DNA from: Flavobacteriaceae bacterium
Lineage (GTDB): Bacteria; Bacteroidota; Bacteroidia; Flavobacteriales; Flavobacteriaceae
DNA length: 64,000 nt
Direction of reading: 5' to 3'
NCBI GenBank assembly: GCA_016744415.1
Contig: JADGEL010000001.1
Location: 682,001-746,000 of the forward strand
Numbering within the stretch: the stretch's first letter is position 1; each line of letters begins with the position of its first letter. Position numbers and translations under genes: made by a program. Of this stretch, positions 8,773 to 19,145 are shown piece after piece. Below the pieces are notes generated by a model. The model was not told where the DNA came from, ran no database searches, and was given only the letters and a program-made list of their open reading frames with translations.

Positions 8773-11376
8773 CTATCTCTTAGTAAGCATCCTCTTAATT
8801 TCATTGAGTTTCATCAAAGCTTCAATAGGGGTTAGCGTATCGATATTGGTTGATAGAATTTCTTCTTTTACATCTTCTAGTAAAGGATCATCTAATTTAA
8901 AGAAACTCAATTGTACATCTTCATCCTGTGCTTGCTGCAATTTATTTTTGATATCTTCAGAGGAATGTGATTCTTCCAATTTCTTCAACATCTTATTTGC
9001 CTTATGAATTACAGTAGATGGCATTCCAGCTAATTTTGCTACATGAATTCCAAAACTATGCTCACTACCACCAGAAACTAATTTACGTAAAAAAATGACA
9101 TTGTCTTTGAGCTCTTTTACTGATACATTGAAATTTTTGATACGTTCAAAAGTTTCGGTCATATCATTTAATTCGTGATAATGTGTTGCAAATAATGTTT
9201 TTGCTTTGGTAGGATGTTCGTGTAAATATTCGGCAATTGCCCAAGCTATTGAGATACCATCATAGGTGCTGGTGCCGCGACCAATTTCATCTAGCAGAAT
9301 TAAACTACGATCAGATAAATTATTTAAGATACTTGACGTTTCATTCATCTCAACCATAAAAGTAGATTCGCCCATAGAGATATTATCACTGGCTCCAACC
9401 CGTGTAAAAATTTTATCTACAATTCCGATTTTTGCATTTTGTGCCGGAACATAAGAACCCATTTGTGCCAATAAAACAATCAAAGCGGTTTGACGTAAAA
9501 TAGCAGACTTACCACTCATATTTGGTCCCGTAATCATAATTATTTGCTGTTGTGTTCTGTTAAGCACTACATCATTTGCAATATATTCTTCGCCAATTGG
9601 TAATTGTTTTTCTATGACTGGATGACGTCCATTTTTAATGTCTAAATTGGTGCTTTCATCAATAATTGGACAAACATAATTATTGTTTTTTGCTGTCAAT
9701 GCAAAGGAGCAAAGGCAATCTATTTGCGCAATCAATTGTGCATTTTTTTGAACAGGGCTGATAAATTTTAATAAGAACTGAATCAAAACGGAGAAGAGAT
9801 GTTGTTCTAATTGATCTATTTTTTCTTCGGCTCCTAAAATTTTTGTTTCGTATTCTTTTAACTCTTCCGTAATATACCTTTCGGCATTCACCAACGTTTG
9901 TTTACGAATCCACTCTTCAGGAACTTTATCTCTATGTGTATTTCGAACTTCAATATAATAACCAAACACATTATTAAAGGCAATTTTTAAAGATGAAATT
10001 CCGGTGCGCTCAATTTCTCGTTGCACCATGCTGTCTAAATATTCTTTTCCAGAATTTGATATAGCTCGCAATTCATCTAATTCTTGTGATACTCCATTTG
10101 CAATTGCATTTCCTTTATTAATGTTTACCGGGGCATTTTCATGTAAAGTGATTGCAATTTTTTCAATTAGTGATTTACAATCATTTAAAGACTTCCCAAT
10201 ATTTTGTAAATAAGAGTTTTTACTTTTTTCAGCTTCAACTTTAATAGGAAGAATTGCTTGTAAAGAATCTTTCAATAAAACCACTTCTTTCGGATTTATT
10301 TTTCCTGTTGCTACTTTAGAAATGAGTCGTTCAATATCACTAATCTGATTTATTTGATAGGTAGTAATTTCAAAGAAATCATCATGGTCAATCAAATATT
10401 TTACAATCTCTTGTCTGCTTTTTATTTGGTCAATATTTTTTAAAGGAAATGCCAACCATCGCTTTAATAGTCTACCACCCATAGGAGAAATAGTAGTGTC
10501 AATCACATCTAAAAGTGTAACAGCCTCAGCAGAATTTGCATGATATAATTCTAAATTACGGATAGTAAACCGATCCATCCAAACATAATTATCTTTAGTA
10601 ATTCTTTGGATAGAAGTGATGTGTTGTAAGTTGTTATGCTGCGTTTCTGACAAGTAATACAAGACAGCTCCGGAGGCAATAATTCCTTCAGACAAATCTT
10701 CAATACCAAATCCTTTGAGGGATTTTACTTTAAAATGATTGGTTAAATTTTCATGTGCATAATCTGCCTGAAAAATCCAATCATCCAAATAAAAAGTATT
10801 GAAACGTTCACCAAAATATTCTAAGAACTTTACCTTGTGTTGCTTTTGTACCAAAATTTCACTCGGGCTAAAATTCTGTAATAATTTATCGATGTATTCA
10901 GTATTTCCTTGAGCAGTTAAATATTCACCTGTTGACACATCTAAAAAAGAAATTCCAATATTTTTTTTACTAAAATGTACTGCTGCTAAAAAATTGTTTG
11001 TTTTAGCTTGTAAAACCTCATCATTAAGGGCAACACCTGGAGTTACCAATTCTGTGACCCCACGTTTTACAATTGTTTTGGTCATTTTAGGATCTTCTAA
11101 CTGATCGCAAATTGCCACCCTACAACCCGCTTTTACTAACTTGGGTAAATAGGTATTCATTGAATGATGTGGGAAACCAGCCAAAGCAGTTTCAGTTTCA
11201 CTTCCTGCACCTCGTTTGGTTAAAACAATTCCTAAAATTTTAGAAGCTTTTACTGCATCTTCGCCAAAAGTTTCATAAAAATCACCTACCCTAAAAAGTA
11301 ACATTGCATCAGGATATTTTATCTTGATGGCATTGTATTGTTTCATTAAAGGAGTGACTTTTTTTATCTTTGCCAA
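8773..11376 (-). CDS. mutS: DNA mismatch repair protein MutS
   Basis: An 867-residue MutS of normal length for the family. It recognises mispaired and unpaired bases and recruits MutL. The mismatch-wedge motif F33-Y-E35 is present in [11 protein letters not shown], the Walker A motif GPNMSGKS lies near residue 617, and the Walker B region [14 protein letters not shown] lies near 695. The core lever/clamp segments are complete, with no frameshift. The start gives the usual N-terminus ([14 protein letters not shown]). Its neighbours are unrelated: asd lies upstream behind a terminator and the duplicated exported-protein operon lies downstream, with no clear terminator in the 74-base gap. Confidence 0.97.
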   Translation of the reverse strand: MAKIKKVTPLMKQYNAIKIKYPDAMLLFRVGDFYETFGEDAVKASKILGIVLTKRGAGSETETALAGFPHHSMNTYLPKLVKAGCRVAICDQLEDPKMTKTIVKRGVTELVTPGVALNDEVLQAKTNNFLAAVHFSKKNIGISFLDVSTGEYLTAQGNTEYIDKLLQNFSPSEILVQKQHKVKFLEYFGERFNTFYLDDWIFQADYAHENLTNHFKVKSLKGFGIEDLSEGIIASGAVLYYLSETQHNNLQHITSIQRITKDNYVWMDRFTIRNLELYHANSAEAVTLLDVIDTTISPMGGRLLKRWLAFPLKNIDQIKSRQEIVKYLIDHDDFFEITTYQINQISDIERLISKVATGKINPKEVVLLKDSLQAILPIKVEAEKSKNSYLQNIGKSLNDCKSLIEKIAITLHENAPVNINKGNAIANGVSQELDELRAISNSGKEYLDSMVQREIERTGISSLKIAFNNVFGYYIEVRNTHRDKVPEEWIRKQTLVNAERYITEELKEYETKILGAEEKIDQLEQHLFSVLIQFLLKFISPVQKNAQLIAQIDCLCSFALTAKNNNYVCPIIDESTNLDIKNGRHPVIEKQLPIGEEYIANDVVLNRTQQQIIMITGPNMSGKSAILRQTALIVLLAQMGSYVPAQNAKIGIVDKIFTRVGASDNISMGESTFMVEMNETSSILNNLSDRSLILLDEIGRGTSTYDGISIAWAIAEYLHEHPTKAKTLFATHYHELNDMTETFERIKNFNVSVKELKDNVIFLRKLVSGGSEHSFGIHVAKLAGMPSTVIHKANKMLKKLEESHSSEDIKNKLQQAQDEDVQLSFFKLDDPLLEDVKEEILSTNIDTLTPIEALMKLNEIKRMLTKR

Positions 11377-11432
11377 GGGTGGAAATTTTAAAAGTGAATT
11401 GCGAATTTAAGGTATTTTTTTAGTTGTTACCA

Positions 11433-11462
11433 ACAAAAAACCCCGAAGTTAATTCGAGGTTT
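11433..11462 (-). terminator. Intrinsic terminator of asd
   Basis: Read on the minus strand, CCTCGAA, a 5-base loop and TTCGGGG form a 7-pair stem with one G-U pair, followed by a run of T (TTTTTTG). It lies 43 bases after the asd stop codon and separates asd from mutS. Confidence 0.75.
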
Positions 11463-11505
11463 TAAATATCTAAAATCAAAGTAATCTAATTTGATTATCT
11501 TAGAA

Positions 11506-12495
11506 TTACACTAATCCCATTTCTACTAAATATTCTGCAATCTGAATCGTATTAGTTGCGGCACCTTTTCGTAAATTATCAGAAACAACCCACATGTTTA
11601 ACGTTTTTGCTTGCGATTCATCTCTACGGATTCTGCCAACAAAAACATCATCTTTATCATGAGCATAAATCGGCATAGGATAGGTATTGGTATCCAAATT
11701 ATCCTGTACAACAACTCCAGGAAAGGAGTTCAATAACTTACGGACATCATCTAAATCAAAATCATTTTCAAACTGAACGTTTACCGCTTCTGAATGTCCA
11801 CCGGCTGTAGGAATTCTAACAGCAGTAGCTGTAATAGAAAAAGAATCGTCACGTAAAATTTTCTTAGGTTCTTTCACCAATTTCATTTCTTCTTTGGTAT
11901 ATCCGTTTTCTAAAAACACATCACAATGAGGCAATGCATTTCTTCCTATTGGGTGTGGGTATGCCATTTCACCTTCAATTCCAGCCTCTTCATTATCTAA
12001 TTGTTGAACGGCCTTTACACCAGTTCCAGAAACAGATTGATAGGTAGAAACCACTAAACGTTTCATTTTGTATTTATCATGTAAAGGAGATAAAGCCATC
12101 ACTAATTGAATGGTAGAACAATTAGGGTTTGCAATAATTTTATCCTGTTTAGTTAATATATCTCCATTAATTTCTGGGACAACTAATCTTTTGGTAGGAT
12201 CCATTCTCCAAGCCGAAGAATTATCAATTACAGTGGTTCCTGCCTCTGCAAATTTTGGAGCCCACTCTAATGAAGTGTCACCACCTGCAGAAAATAATGC
12301 AATATCTACATTCATTTTTACGGCATCCTCTAAGGTTACAACCATGTATTCTTTACCTTTAAAAACTAATTTTTTTCCTGCAGATCTAGCCGATGCGACA
12401 GGGATTAATTCAGTCACTGGAAAATTGCGTTCTTCCAAAACTTTTAACATCACAGTTCCTACCATTCCGGTAGCGCCAACAACAGCAATCCTCAT
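11506..12495 (-). CDS. asd: Aspartate-semialdehyde dehydrogenase
   Basis: A 329-residue enzyme that reduces aspartyl phosphate to aspartate semialdehyde with NADPH, the branch step towards lysine/diaminopimelate, threonine and methionine. The N-terminal dinucleotide motif GATGMVG is at 7-13, the catalytic cysteine is C126 in NPNCSTIQ, and the active-site histidine is H234 in AGGHSEAV. Length and motifs fit the family. It is divergent from trhP; the 211-base intergenic region holds a perfect 22-base palindrome. A near-consensus minus-strand -7 element (GACCTTTG, around 12524-12531) lies upstream of the start. It ends at a good terminator, so it is probably monocistronic. Confidence 0.96.
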   Translation of the reverse strand: MRIAVVGATGMVGTVMLKVLEERNFPVTELIPVASARSAGKKLVFKGKEYMVVTLEDAVKMNVDIALFSAGGDTSLEWAPKFAEAGTTVIDNSSAWRMDPTKRLVVPEINGDILTKQDKIIANPNCSTIQLVMALSPLHDKYKMKRLVVSTYQSVSGTGVKAVQQLDNEEAGIEGEMAYPHPIGRNALPHCDVFLENGYTKEEMKLVKEPKKILRDDSFSITATAVRIPTAGGHSEAVNVQFENDFDLDDVRKLLNSFPGVVVQDNLDTNTYPMPIYAHDKDDVFVGRIRRDESQAKTLNMWVVSDNLRKGAATNTIQIAEYLVEMGLV

Positions 12496-12584
12496 AATTT
12501 TTTTATTTAAATTTATTGAGTAGCAAAGGTCAGAAAAAAGGAATAGATAAAAAGGATTTCAAGGAATTTTATCACATTAATTCA

Positions 12585-12606
12585 GATTGTTAAATATTTA
12601 ACAATC
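12585..12606. promoter_or_regulatory. Perfect 22-base palindrome between asd and trhP
   Basis: GATTGTTAAAT is followed directly by its exact reverse complement. It sits near the centre of the 211-base divergent region, about 90 bases before asd and 100 bases before trhP. No gene ends here, so a terminator is unlikely; an operator for a dimeric regulator is inferred. Confidence 0.5.
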
Positions 12607-12684
12607 AAAGGTTGATTAGGTTATAGATTAGTTAAAACCACCCTCTTAAATTCAGAAAGTAGTATGAGATAAAACAATAAAGTG

Positions 12685-12692
12685 TAGTTTTG
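12685..12692 (+). promoter_or_regulatory. -7 element upstream of trhP
   Basis: TAGTTTTG fits the Bacteroidota -7 consensus TAnnTTTG and lies 14 bases before the trhP start, so the leader would be very short. No good TTTG -33 partner was seen. Confidence 0.4.
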
Positions 12693-12706
12693 CAAAAATT
12701 TTTAGA

Positions 12707-13960
12707 ATGACGATAACAGGGAAAATAGAGTTAATGGCTCCTGCCGGAAATTTTGAGTCACTTCAAGCTGCTTTAGATAACGGTGCGGACTCAGTTTATT
12801 TTGGGGTAGAGCAATTAAACATGAGAGCGAGAGCGTCGATTAATTTTACGTTAGATGATTTACAAGAAATCTCTGATCGATGTAAAGCTAAAAATGTAAG
12901 GACATACCTTACGTTAAATACTATTATTTACGATCATGATTTATCAATTGTAAAAACTTTATTACAAAAAGCAAAAGACGCTGATATTACTGCTGTCATT
13001 GCAATGGATCAAGCGGTAATTGCAAGTGCAAGAGCTATTGGAATGGAGGTTCATATTTCAACACAAATCAATATTACGAATATTGAAACGGCTAAGTTTT
13101 ATGCAATGTTTGCTGATACTATGGTGTTGAGTAGAGAATTGAGTTTACGTCAGGTAAAGAAGATTACTGAACAGATAGAAAAAGAGAATATATGTGGCCC
13201 TTCAGGGAATTTAGTTGAGGTTGAGATTTTTGGACATGGCGCGTTGTGTATGGCAGTTTCTGGAAAATGCTATATGAGTTTACACTCAGCAAATTCATCA
13301 GCCAACAGGGGTGCATGTAAACAAAATTGCCGAAAAAAATATACGGTGATAGACCAAGAAACTGGTTTTGAAATGGAGCTAGACAATGAATACATCATGT
13401 CTCCAAAAGATTTGTGCACTATTGATTTTTTAGATGAAATAGCAGATGCAGGAATCAAAGTTTTAAAAATTGAAGGTCGTGGAAGAGCACCTGAATATGT
13501 TGCTAAAGTAATTAAATGTTACCGAGAAGCAATTGATGAAATTGAAGCTGGCACCTACACAAAAGAAAAAGTAGTTGACTGGATGTTAGAGCTTGAAAAA
13601 GTTTATAATAGAGGGTTTTGGAGTGGATATTACTTGGGTCAAAAATTAGGAGAATGGAGCAAAGGTTTTGGCTCTCATGCTACACAAAAGAAAGTTTATT
13701 TAGGCAAAGGAATGCACTATTTTCCTAAACCAAAGATTGGTGAATTCAAAATTGAAGCCTATGATATTGCCGTTGGTGATACCATTTTAATTACTGGTCC
13801 AACTACAGGCGCACAAGAGATGCAAGTTTCCGAAATGTTTGTGAATGATGTAAAAGGAGAAAAAGGAAAAAAAGGAGATTCGGTTACAATTCCTTTGAAA
13901 TTTAGAATTAGACCTTCAGATAAATTATATAAGATTGTTGAAAATATTGTTGAGGTATAA
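12707..13960 (+). CDS. trhP: U32-family tRNA hydroxylation protein TrhP
   Basis: A 417-residue U32 protein (older name: collagenase-like peptidase U32). The TrhP/YegQ group makes 5-hydroxyuridine at tRNA position 34, an activity linked genetically to prephenate and iron-sulfur supply. The N-terminus shows the family barrel motif (ELMAPAGNFESLQAAL), and the U32 signature region lies at about 173-191 (EIFGHGALC...GKCYMS). C181, C188, C204/C208 and C237 are placed like the 4Fe-4S ligands of U32 relatives such as UbiU. The stop codon overlaps the ferredoxin start (TAATG), so the two are translationally coupled. Assignment to TrhP rather than RlhA rests on length and general resemblance and is less certain than the family call. 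Confidence 0.85.
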   Translation: MTITGKIELMAPAGNFESLQAALDNGADSVYFGVEQLNMRARASINFTLDDLQEISDRCKAKNVRTYLTLNTIIYDHDLSIVKTLLQKAKDADITAVIAMDQAVIASARAIGMEVHISTQINITNIETAKFYAMFADTMVLSRELSLRQVKKITEQIEKENICGPSGNLVEVEIFGHGALCMAVSGKCYMSLHSANSSANRGACKQNCRKKYTVIDQETGFEMELDNEYIMSPKDLCTIDFLDEIADAGIKVLKIEGRGRAPEYVAKVIKCYREAIDEIEAGTYTKEKVVDWMLELEKVYNRGFWSGYYLGQKLGEWSKGFGSHATQKKVYLGKGMHYFPKPKIGEFKIEAYDIAVGDTILITGPTTGAQEMQVSEMFVNDVKGEKGKKGDSVTIPLKFRIRPSDKLYKIVENIVEV

Positions 13961-14190
13961 TGGTAATCATCACTCTTCAACGTGCTAAATGTATTGGATG
14001 CAATTATTGTGTAGAGTTAGCTCCATTGCAATTTCAAATGTCAAAGAAAGATGGGAAATCAGTCTTATTGCACTCGCAAGAAAAAAAAGGCTTTTTTACT
14101 ATAAAATCTCGTGATGAAACAATTTTTGACCAAAGTGTAAAGGCAAAAGAAGCGTGTCCCGTTAAGATTATTGAAGTAAAACAAACGTAG
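13960..14190 (+). CDS. Small 4Fe-4S ferredoxin
   Basis: A 76-residue protein with C11, C14 and C17 (CIGCNYC) and C66 in EACPVKII, the pattern of a ferredoxin with a single 4Fe-4S cluster. A second cluster motif is absent. Its ATG shares one base with the trhP stop codon (TAATG), the tightest form of coupling, so the likely job is electron delivery to TrhP; this partner assignment is inference. There is no signal peptide, so it is cytoplasmic. Confidence 0.85.
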   Translation: MVIITLQRAKCIGCNYCVELAPLQFQMSKKDGKSVLLHSQEKKGFFTIKSRDETIFDQSVKAKEACPVKIIEVKQT

Positions 14191-14321
14191 CTTTATCCTG
14201 TTTTAAAAATATTTTTCCAACTCTTTTTCTTTTTCCATACCTTTACGAATTAGTGAAAAAAGAATACGAATCTTATAATGTCTTTTAAATTAATTTATTA
14301 GACATTTCAAAATATACATTT

Positions 14322-15617
14322 ATGAGCTGTAATAGCTGCTCTACTGAAACTGACAGCATTCCTAAAGGGTGTAAAAGCAACGGAAGTTGCGGAACAGGAA
14401 GTTGTGATAAACTTACTGTTTTTGATTGGCTTTCTAACATGACCCTCCCTAGCGGTCAAGAGCCTTTTAACATTGTTGAGGTCAGATTTAAAAACGGACG
14501 CAAACATTTTTATAAAAACGAGAACCTGCAATTATGCATGGGCGAAGTGATAGCTGTTGAAGGCTCTCCTGGTCATGATATTGGAACTGTTTCTTTAACG
14601 GGCGAATTAGTTCGTATTCAAATGAAGAAAAAAGGAGTTGCTCTTGAAAGTGAGGAGGTCAAAAAAGTATATAGAAAAGCATCACAAAGAGATATTGAAG
14701 TTTGGCAACGCGCTAGAGACAAAGAAATTGAAACTCAAAAAAGAGGACGTGAAATATTAGGACGATTGAATTTAAAAATGAAACTGTCTGATGTAGAATA
14801 TCAAGGTGATGGTAATAAAGCCATCTTTTATTACACTGCTGATGACCGTGTAGATTTTCGTCAATTAATTCGAGATTTTGCAAGTGCTTTTAGAATTAGA
14901 GTTGAGATGAAACAAGTTGGTTTGCGTCAAGAGGCAGCAAGACTTGGAGGTGTTGGCTCATGTGGTAGAGAACTATGTTGTTCTACATGGTTGACCGATT
15001 TCAGAAAAGTAAATACCGCAGCGGCACGTTACCAACAACTATCTTTAAATCCACAAAAACTATCTGGACAATGTGGTAAGTTAAAGTGCTGTTTAAATTT
15101 TGAATTAGACACTTATTTAGATGCTCTTAAAAGTTTCCCTAAAAAAGAAACCATTTTAAAAACAGAAAAAGGAGATGCTGTTTTTGTGAAAATGGACATC
15201 TTTAAAGAAGAATTTTGGTACACTTATAAAGACGATTCTTTTAAGTGGTATAAGCTAGATTTAGTACAATTAAATGAAATTATTGACACCAATAAAGGTG
15301 GAGAAGTGGTTTCTTCATTAGAAGATTTTGAGCTAGAATTAGTAACAGACAAAAAAGTAAATTTTGAAGATGCAGTTGGTGAAGACAGCTTAACACGTTT
15401 TGATCAGCCTAAACGAAAAGGAAATCGTAAGAGAAACAATAAGAGAAAATCTCAGAACAAAAAAAGACAACAAAATCAGAATAAGTCAAATCAAGGTTCT
15501 AATAAAAAGGGAAATCAAAAACGATCTCAAAATTCTGGAGGAAAACCAAATAAGCAAAAGAATAAAAATACAAATCGCAAACCAAGGCCACCTAAAAACA
15601 ATCAAAAAGATGCTTAA
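14322..15617 (+). CDS. ricT: PSP1/RicT-family iron-sulfur protein
   Basis: A 431-residue PSP1-domain protein. In Bacillus, RicT (YaaT) belongs to an Fe-S complex that affects RNA maturation; the role in Bacteroidota is less clear. The PSP1 cysteines are C214, C219, C220 (CGRELCC) and C251, C256, C257 (CGKLKCC). An extra N-terminal cluster of six cysteines (C3, C6, C17, C23, C28 and nearby C72) and a strongly basic low-complexity tail (about 370-431, rich in K, N, R, Q) are added to the core; the tail could bind RNA (inference). The stop overlaps the gldH start by 8 bases, so the two are coupled. Confidence 0.88.
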   Translation: MSCNSCSTETDSIPKGCKSNGSCGTGSCDKLTVFDWLSNMTLPSGQEPFNIVEVRFKNGRKHFYKNENLQLCMGEVIAVEGSPGHDIGTVSLTGELVRIQMKKKGVALESEEVKKVYRKASQRDIEVWQRARDKEIETQKRGREILGRLNLKMKLSDVEYQGDGNKAIFYYTADDRVDFRQLIRDFASAFRIRVEMKQVGLRQEAARLGGVGSCGRELCCSTWLTDFRKVNTAAARYQQLSLNPQKLSGQCGKLKCCLNFELDTYLDALKSFPKKETILKTEKGDAVFVKMDIFKEEFWYTYKDDSFKWYKLDLVQLNEIIDTNKGGEVVSSLEDFELELVTDKKVNFEDAVGEDSLTRFDQPKRKGNRKRNNKRKSQNKKRQQNQNKSNQGSNKKGNQKRSQNSGGKPNKQKNKNTNRKPRPPKNNQKDA

Positions 15618-16095
15618 ATCATTTCTTATTCTGATACTTGTTTTAGGATTAATTTCTTGTGATTCAAACCGAACATTTGACGAATACTATTCGGTTGAAA
15701 ATAATTGTTGGCTTATAAATGATGTTGTTGAATTTCAAGTTGAGGTAGAAGATACAATTTTTAAAAACAATATTTATATCAATATTAGAAACAATAAAGA
15801 ATACGATTTTAGTAATTTGTTTTTGGTTGCTAGTATTGAGTTTCCGAATGGATTAAAAGTTATTGATACGCTAGAGTATGAAATGACTGATAAAGCAGGA
15901 AATTATTTAGGATCTGGCTATACAGATATCAAAGAAAACAAACTCTTTTATAAAGAAAACGTACGCTTTCAAAACAAAGGACTACACATTCTAAAAGTAG
16001 AACAAGCAATGCGAAAAAGCAGCAATATACACGGTCTCGATTCGTTAAAAGGTATTGCCGATATTGGCTTAAGAATTGAAACCGTAACAGAATAA
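15610..16095 (+). CDS. gldH: Gliding motility lipoprotein GldH
   Basis: A 161-residue lipoprotein starting at the ATG at 15610; the frame is open further upstream, but that part lies inside ricT and has no signal. The lipobox LGLISC places the acylated cysteine at residue 17, followed by DSN. GldH is needed for gliding in Flavobacterium johnsoniae and is thought to act with the gliding/T9SS apparatus in the cell envelope. The body (YYSVENNCWLINDVVEF, IEFPNGLKVIDTLEYEM) fits the family. It overlaps ricT by 8 bases and precedes the penicillin-binding protein by 9 bases, so an envelope-related operon is likely. Confidence 0.88.
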   Translation: MLKSFLILILVLGLISCDSNRTFDEYYSVENNCWLINDVVEFQVEVEDTIFKNNIYINIRNNKEYDFSNLFLVASIEFPNGLKVIDTLEYEMTDKAGNYLGSGYTDIKENKLFYKENVRFQNKGLHILKVEQAMRKSSNIHGLDSLKGIADIGLRIETVTE

Positions 16096-16104
16096 TCCCA
16101 CAGA

Positions 16105-18426
16105 ATGGCAAAGAAAAAAACGAAAAAAAAATCAGATACTCCAAATTATCTAAAATGGTTTTGGCGTATTATTGTAGTAGGTGCTTTATTGGCAATACTA
16201 CCATTTTTTTTAGCTTCAATTGGCGCTTTAGGACATATGCCTACTTTTGAAGAATTAGAAAACCCTGAAAATAATTTAGCTACAGAAATTATTTCTATTG
16301 ATGGGAAAACACTTGGAAAATTTTTTAAAGAAAACCGCACACCAGTAAACTATAAAGACTTACCAGAAAATTTAGTGAAAGCATTAGTTGCTACTGAAGA
16401 TGAGCGATTTTATGAACACTCAGGCATTGATTTTAAATCTACAGCCCGCGCCATTATTAAAATGGGAAGTGGAGGAGGAGGAAGTACAATCACACAACAA
16501 TTATCAAAACAACTTTTTCATGGAGAAGGCTCAAGAAACTTAATAGAGAGAGTTTTTCAAAAAGTAAAAGAGTATGTAATTGCTATCCGTTTAGAGCGTC
16601 AATACACCAAACAAGAAATCATTGCTATGTATTTGAATAAATACGATTTCTTAAATCAAGCAGTTGGAATACGTTCAGCAACTAGAATTTATTTTGGAAA
16701 AGAGCCTAAGGAATTGACCCAAGAAGAATCGGCAATGTTAGTAGGGATGTTAAAAAACTCTTCTTTATTTAATCCACTTCGTCGCCCAGAGATGGTAACA
16801 GATAGACGAAATGTGGTGCTAAAACAAATGGAGAAAAATGAGTTTATCACTACGGAATTAAAAGATTCTTTACAGCAAATGGATCTTGGTTTAAATTTAC
16901 ATCGCGAAGGACACAGCGAAGGATATGCCACATATTTTAGAGAATACCTTAGAGATTATATGAAAAAGTGGATTAGAAACAATCCAAAACCTGACGGAAG
17001 CAAATACAATTTGCATAGTGATGGTTTAAAAATTTATGTAACCCTAGATTCTCGTATGCAACAATATGCTGAAGAAGCAATGCAAGAGCACATGGCTAAT
17101 TTGCAACGTATCTTTTTTAAAGAACAAAAACGGAATAAAACAGCCCCTTTTTACGATTTAGAAAAGGAAGATGAAGAGAGGTTGATGAGGCAAGCAATGA
17201 AACGATCAACTCGTTGGAGAAGAATGAAATTGCATGATAAATCTGAAAAAGAAATCATTGCATCATTTAAAGAAAAGACTAAAATGAAAGTTTTTTCGTG
17301 GAAAGGAGATATTGATACTATCATGACTCCGTTGGATTCCATCCGTTATTATAAACATTTTTTACGCTCAGGATTATTGTCTATTGAGCCACAATCTGGT
17401 CATGTAAAGGCATGGGTTGGAGGAATTGACTACAAACATTTTCAGTTTGATGCTGTAAAACAGCAAAAAAGACAAGTGGGTTCAACCTTTAAACCGTTTG
17501 TGTATGCTACAGCAATTAATCAATTAAAATTATCACCTTGTGATAGTTTCCCGAATACACCATATACAATTTCAAAACTAAAATATGGGTCTGAAGAAGA
17601 TTGGACCCCTAGAAACGCAGGTGAAGAATATGGCGGAATGTTAACATTAAAACATGCTTTGGCGAAATCAGTGAATGTGATTACGGCGCGTATGATAGAT
17701 ATGGCATTACCAAAAAACGTGGTGCGTTTTGCACATCGTTTAGGAATTGAGAGTGACATACCAGAAGTACCTGCAATTGCTTTAGGTTCGGTTGACTTGA
17801 GTTTGTATGAAATGTTGGGAGCCTATTCAACCTTTGCAAATAAAGGCTTACGAGTAGATCAGATGATGGTGTTACGGATTGAAGATAAAAACGGGACTAT
17901 CTTAGAACAATTTGTTCCTGAAACAGAAGAAGTTTTAAGTGAAGAATCTGCCTATGTTATTTTAAATTTATTGGAAGGAGTTACAAGATTTGGATCAGGA
18001 GTTAGGTTGAGAGGTAAATGGGGTTCTTATCCAGATAATATTGCAACAGGATACCCGTATGAATTTACAAATTCTATTGCTGGTAAAACAGGAACAACCC
18101 AAAATCAATCTGATGGATGGTTTATGGGAATGGTACCAAATTTAGCGACAGGAGTTTGGGTTGGAGGAGAAGATAGAGCAACACATTTTGAGTTTATTAC
18201 CCAAGGGCAAGGAGCATCGATGGCATTACCAATTTGGGCAATATATTATAAAAAATTATATGCTGACACTTCTTTAAAGGTTAGTCTAAAAGAGTTTGAA
18301 AAACCAGAAGAGATTTCTATACAAATAAATTGTAATGGCGAGGAAGATGAGGATGAAGAATTAGAAGATGGTAAAAAACCAGAGAAGAAAGAAGAAAAAG
18401 TTATTGAAGAAGAACCAGAATTTTAA
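16105..18426 (+). CDS. Penicillin-binding protein 1A (class A, bifunctional)
   Basis: A 773-residue class A PBP that polymerises glycan strands and cross-links peptides in the periplasm. A basic cytoplasmic tail ([10 protein letters not shown]) precedes a transmembrane helix at about 20-43. The GT51 glycosyltransferase motif [10 protein letters not shown] starts at catalytic E98, with [14 protein letters not shown] after it. The transpeptidase motifs are all present: S460-T-F-K463, S522-V-N524 and K661-T-G-T664. The tail after residue 735 is very acidic ([12 protein letters not shown]) with alternating lysine/glutamate. It follows gldH by 9 bases and precedes scoA by 11. Confidence 0.95.
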   Translation: MAKKKTKKKSDTPNYLKWFWRIIVVGALLAILPFFLASIGALGHMPTFEELENPENNLATEIISIDGKTLGKFFKENRTPVNYKDLPENLVKALVATEDERFYEHSGIDFKSTARAIIKMGSGGGGSTITQQLSKQLFHGEGSRNLIERVFQKVKEYVIAIRLERQYTKQEIIAMYLNKYDFLNQAVGIRSATRIYFGKEPKELTQEESAMLVGMLKNSSLFNPLRRPEMVTDRRNVVLKQMEKNEFITTELKDSLQQMDLGLNLHREGHSEGYATYFREYLRDYMKKWIRNNPKPDGSKYNLHSDGLKIYVTLDSRMQQYAEEAMQEHMANLQRIFFKEQKRNKTAPFYDLEKEDEERLMRQAMKRSTRWRRMKLHDKSEKEIIASFKEKTKMKVFSWKGDIDTIMTPLDSIRYYKHFLRSGLLSIEPQSGHVKAWVGGIDYKHFQFDAVKQQKRQVGSTFKPFVYATAINQLKLSPCDSFPNTPYTISKLKYGSEEDWTPRNAGEEYGGMLTLKHALAKSVNVITARMIDMALPKNVVRFAHRLGIESDIPEVPAIALGSVDLSLYEMLGAYSTFANKGLRVDQMMVLRIEDKNGTILEQFVPETEEVLSEESAYVILNLLEGVTRFGSGVRLRGKWGSYPDNIATGYPYEFTNSIAGKTGTTQNQSDGWFMGMVPNLATGVWVGGEDRATHFEFITQGQGASMALPIWAIYYKKLYADTSLKVSLKEFEKPEEISIQINCNGEEDEDEELEDGKKPEKKEEKVIEEEPEF

Positions 18427-18437
18427 AAAACAGAGTT

Positions 18438-19130
18438 ATGATAAATAAAGTTGTAAAAAATGTTGAAGAAGCTTTGGAAGGTGTAGCATCTGGAATGGAG
18501 TTTATGCTGGGAGGTTTCGGGCTATGTGGAATTCCTGAAAACTGCATTTCTGAATTGGTTAAAAGAGAAATTTCAGATTTAACATGTATTTCTAATAATG
18601 CCGGAGTTGATGATTTTGGATTAGGGCAGTTATTACAAAAACGTCAAATTAAAAAAATGATTTCTTCTTATGTTGGTGAAAATGATGAGTTTGAGCGCCA
18701 AATGTTGTCTGGAGAATTAGAGGTAGATTTAATTCCACAAGGAACTTTAGCTGAAAGATGTAGAGCAACAGGAGCTGGAATTCCTGCTTTTTATACCCCA
18801 GCCGGATATGGAACCGAAGTTGCTGAAGGTAAAGAAACACGAGATTTTAAAGGGAAAATGCACGTGTTAGAACATGCATTTAATCCAGAGTTTGCTTTTG
18901 TTAAAGCTTGGAAAGGAGATACAGCTGGAAATTTAATTTTTAAAGGAACAGCAAGAAACTTTAATCCAATGATGGCAATGGCAGGCAAAATTACAGTAGC
19001 AGAAGTGGAAGAATTAGTTGAGGTTGGAGAGTTAGACCCAAATCAAATTCACACTCCTGGAATTTTTGTACAGCGAATTTTTCAAGGAAAGGATTATGAA
19101 AAGAGAATTGAGCAACGAACTGTACGTTAA
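18438..19130 (+). CDS. scoA: 3-oxoacid CoA-transferase subunit A
   Basis: A 230-residue alpha subunit of a succinyl-CoA:3-ketoacid CoA-transferase, which moves CoA between succinate and acetoacetate in ketone-body or amino-acid breakdown. The glycine-rich CoA-binding motif [10 protein letters not shown] is at about 24-33, and [12 protein letters not shown] and [10 protein letters not shown] fit the family. The beta subunit lies 396 bases downstream instead of next to it: the gap is filled by a broken four-helix-bundle gene with flanking inverted repeats. The enzyme works as a heteromer of A and B, so the two should still be made together. Confidence 0.94.
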   Translation: MINKVVKNVEEALEGVASGMEFMLGGFGLCGIPENCISELVKREISDLTCISNNAGVDDFGLGQLLQKRQIKKMISSYVGENDEFERQMLSGELEVDLIPQGTLAERCRATGAGIPAFYTPAGYGTEVAEGKETRDFKGKMHVLEHAFNPEFAFVKAWKGDTAGNLIFKGTARNFNPMMAMAGKITVAEVEELVEVGELDPNQIHTPGIFVQRIFQGKDYEKRIEQRTVR

Positions 19131-19145
19131 TTAATTGAATATGTT

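Noticed and set aside
12110..12523. 137-codon plus-strand frame opposite asd
   Set aside because: It is entirely antisense to a well-supported enzyme gene and shows no domain or signal.
15400..15609. N-terminal extension of GldH
   Set aside because: The extension lies in the basic tail of ricT, and the lipobox requires the start at 15610.
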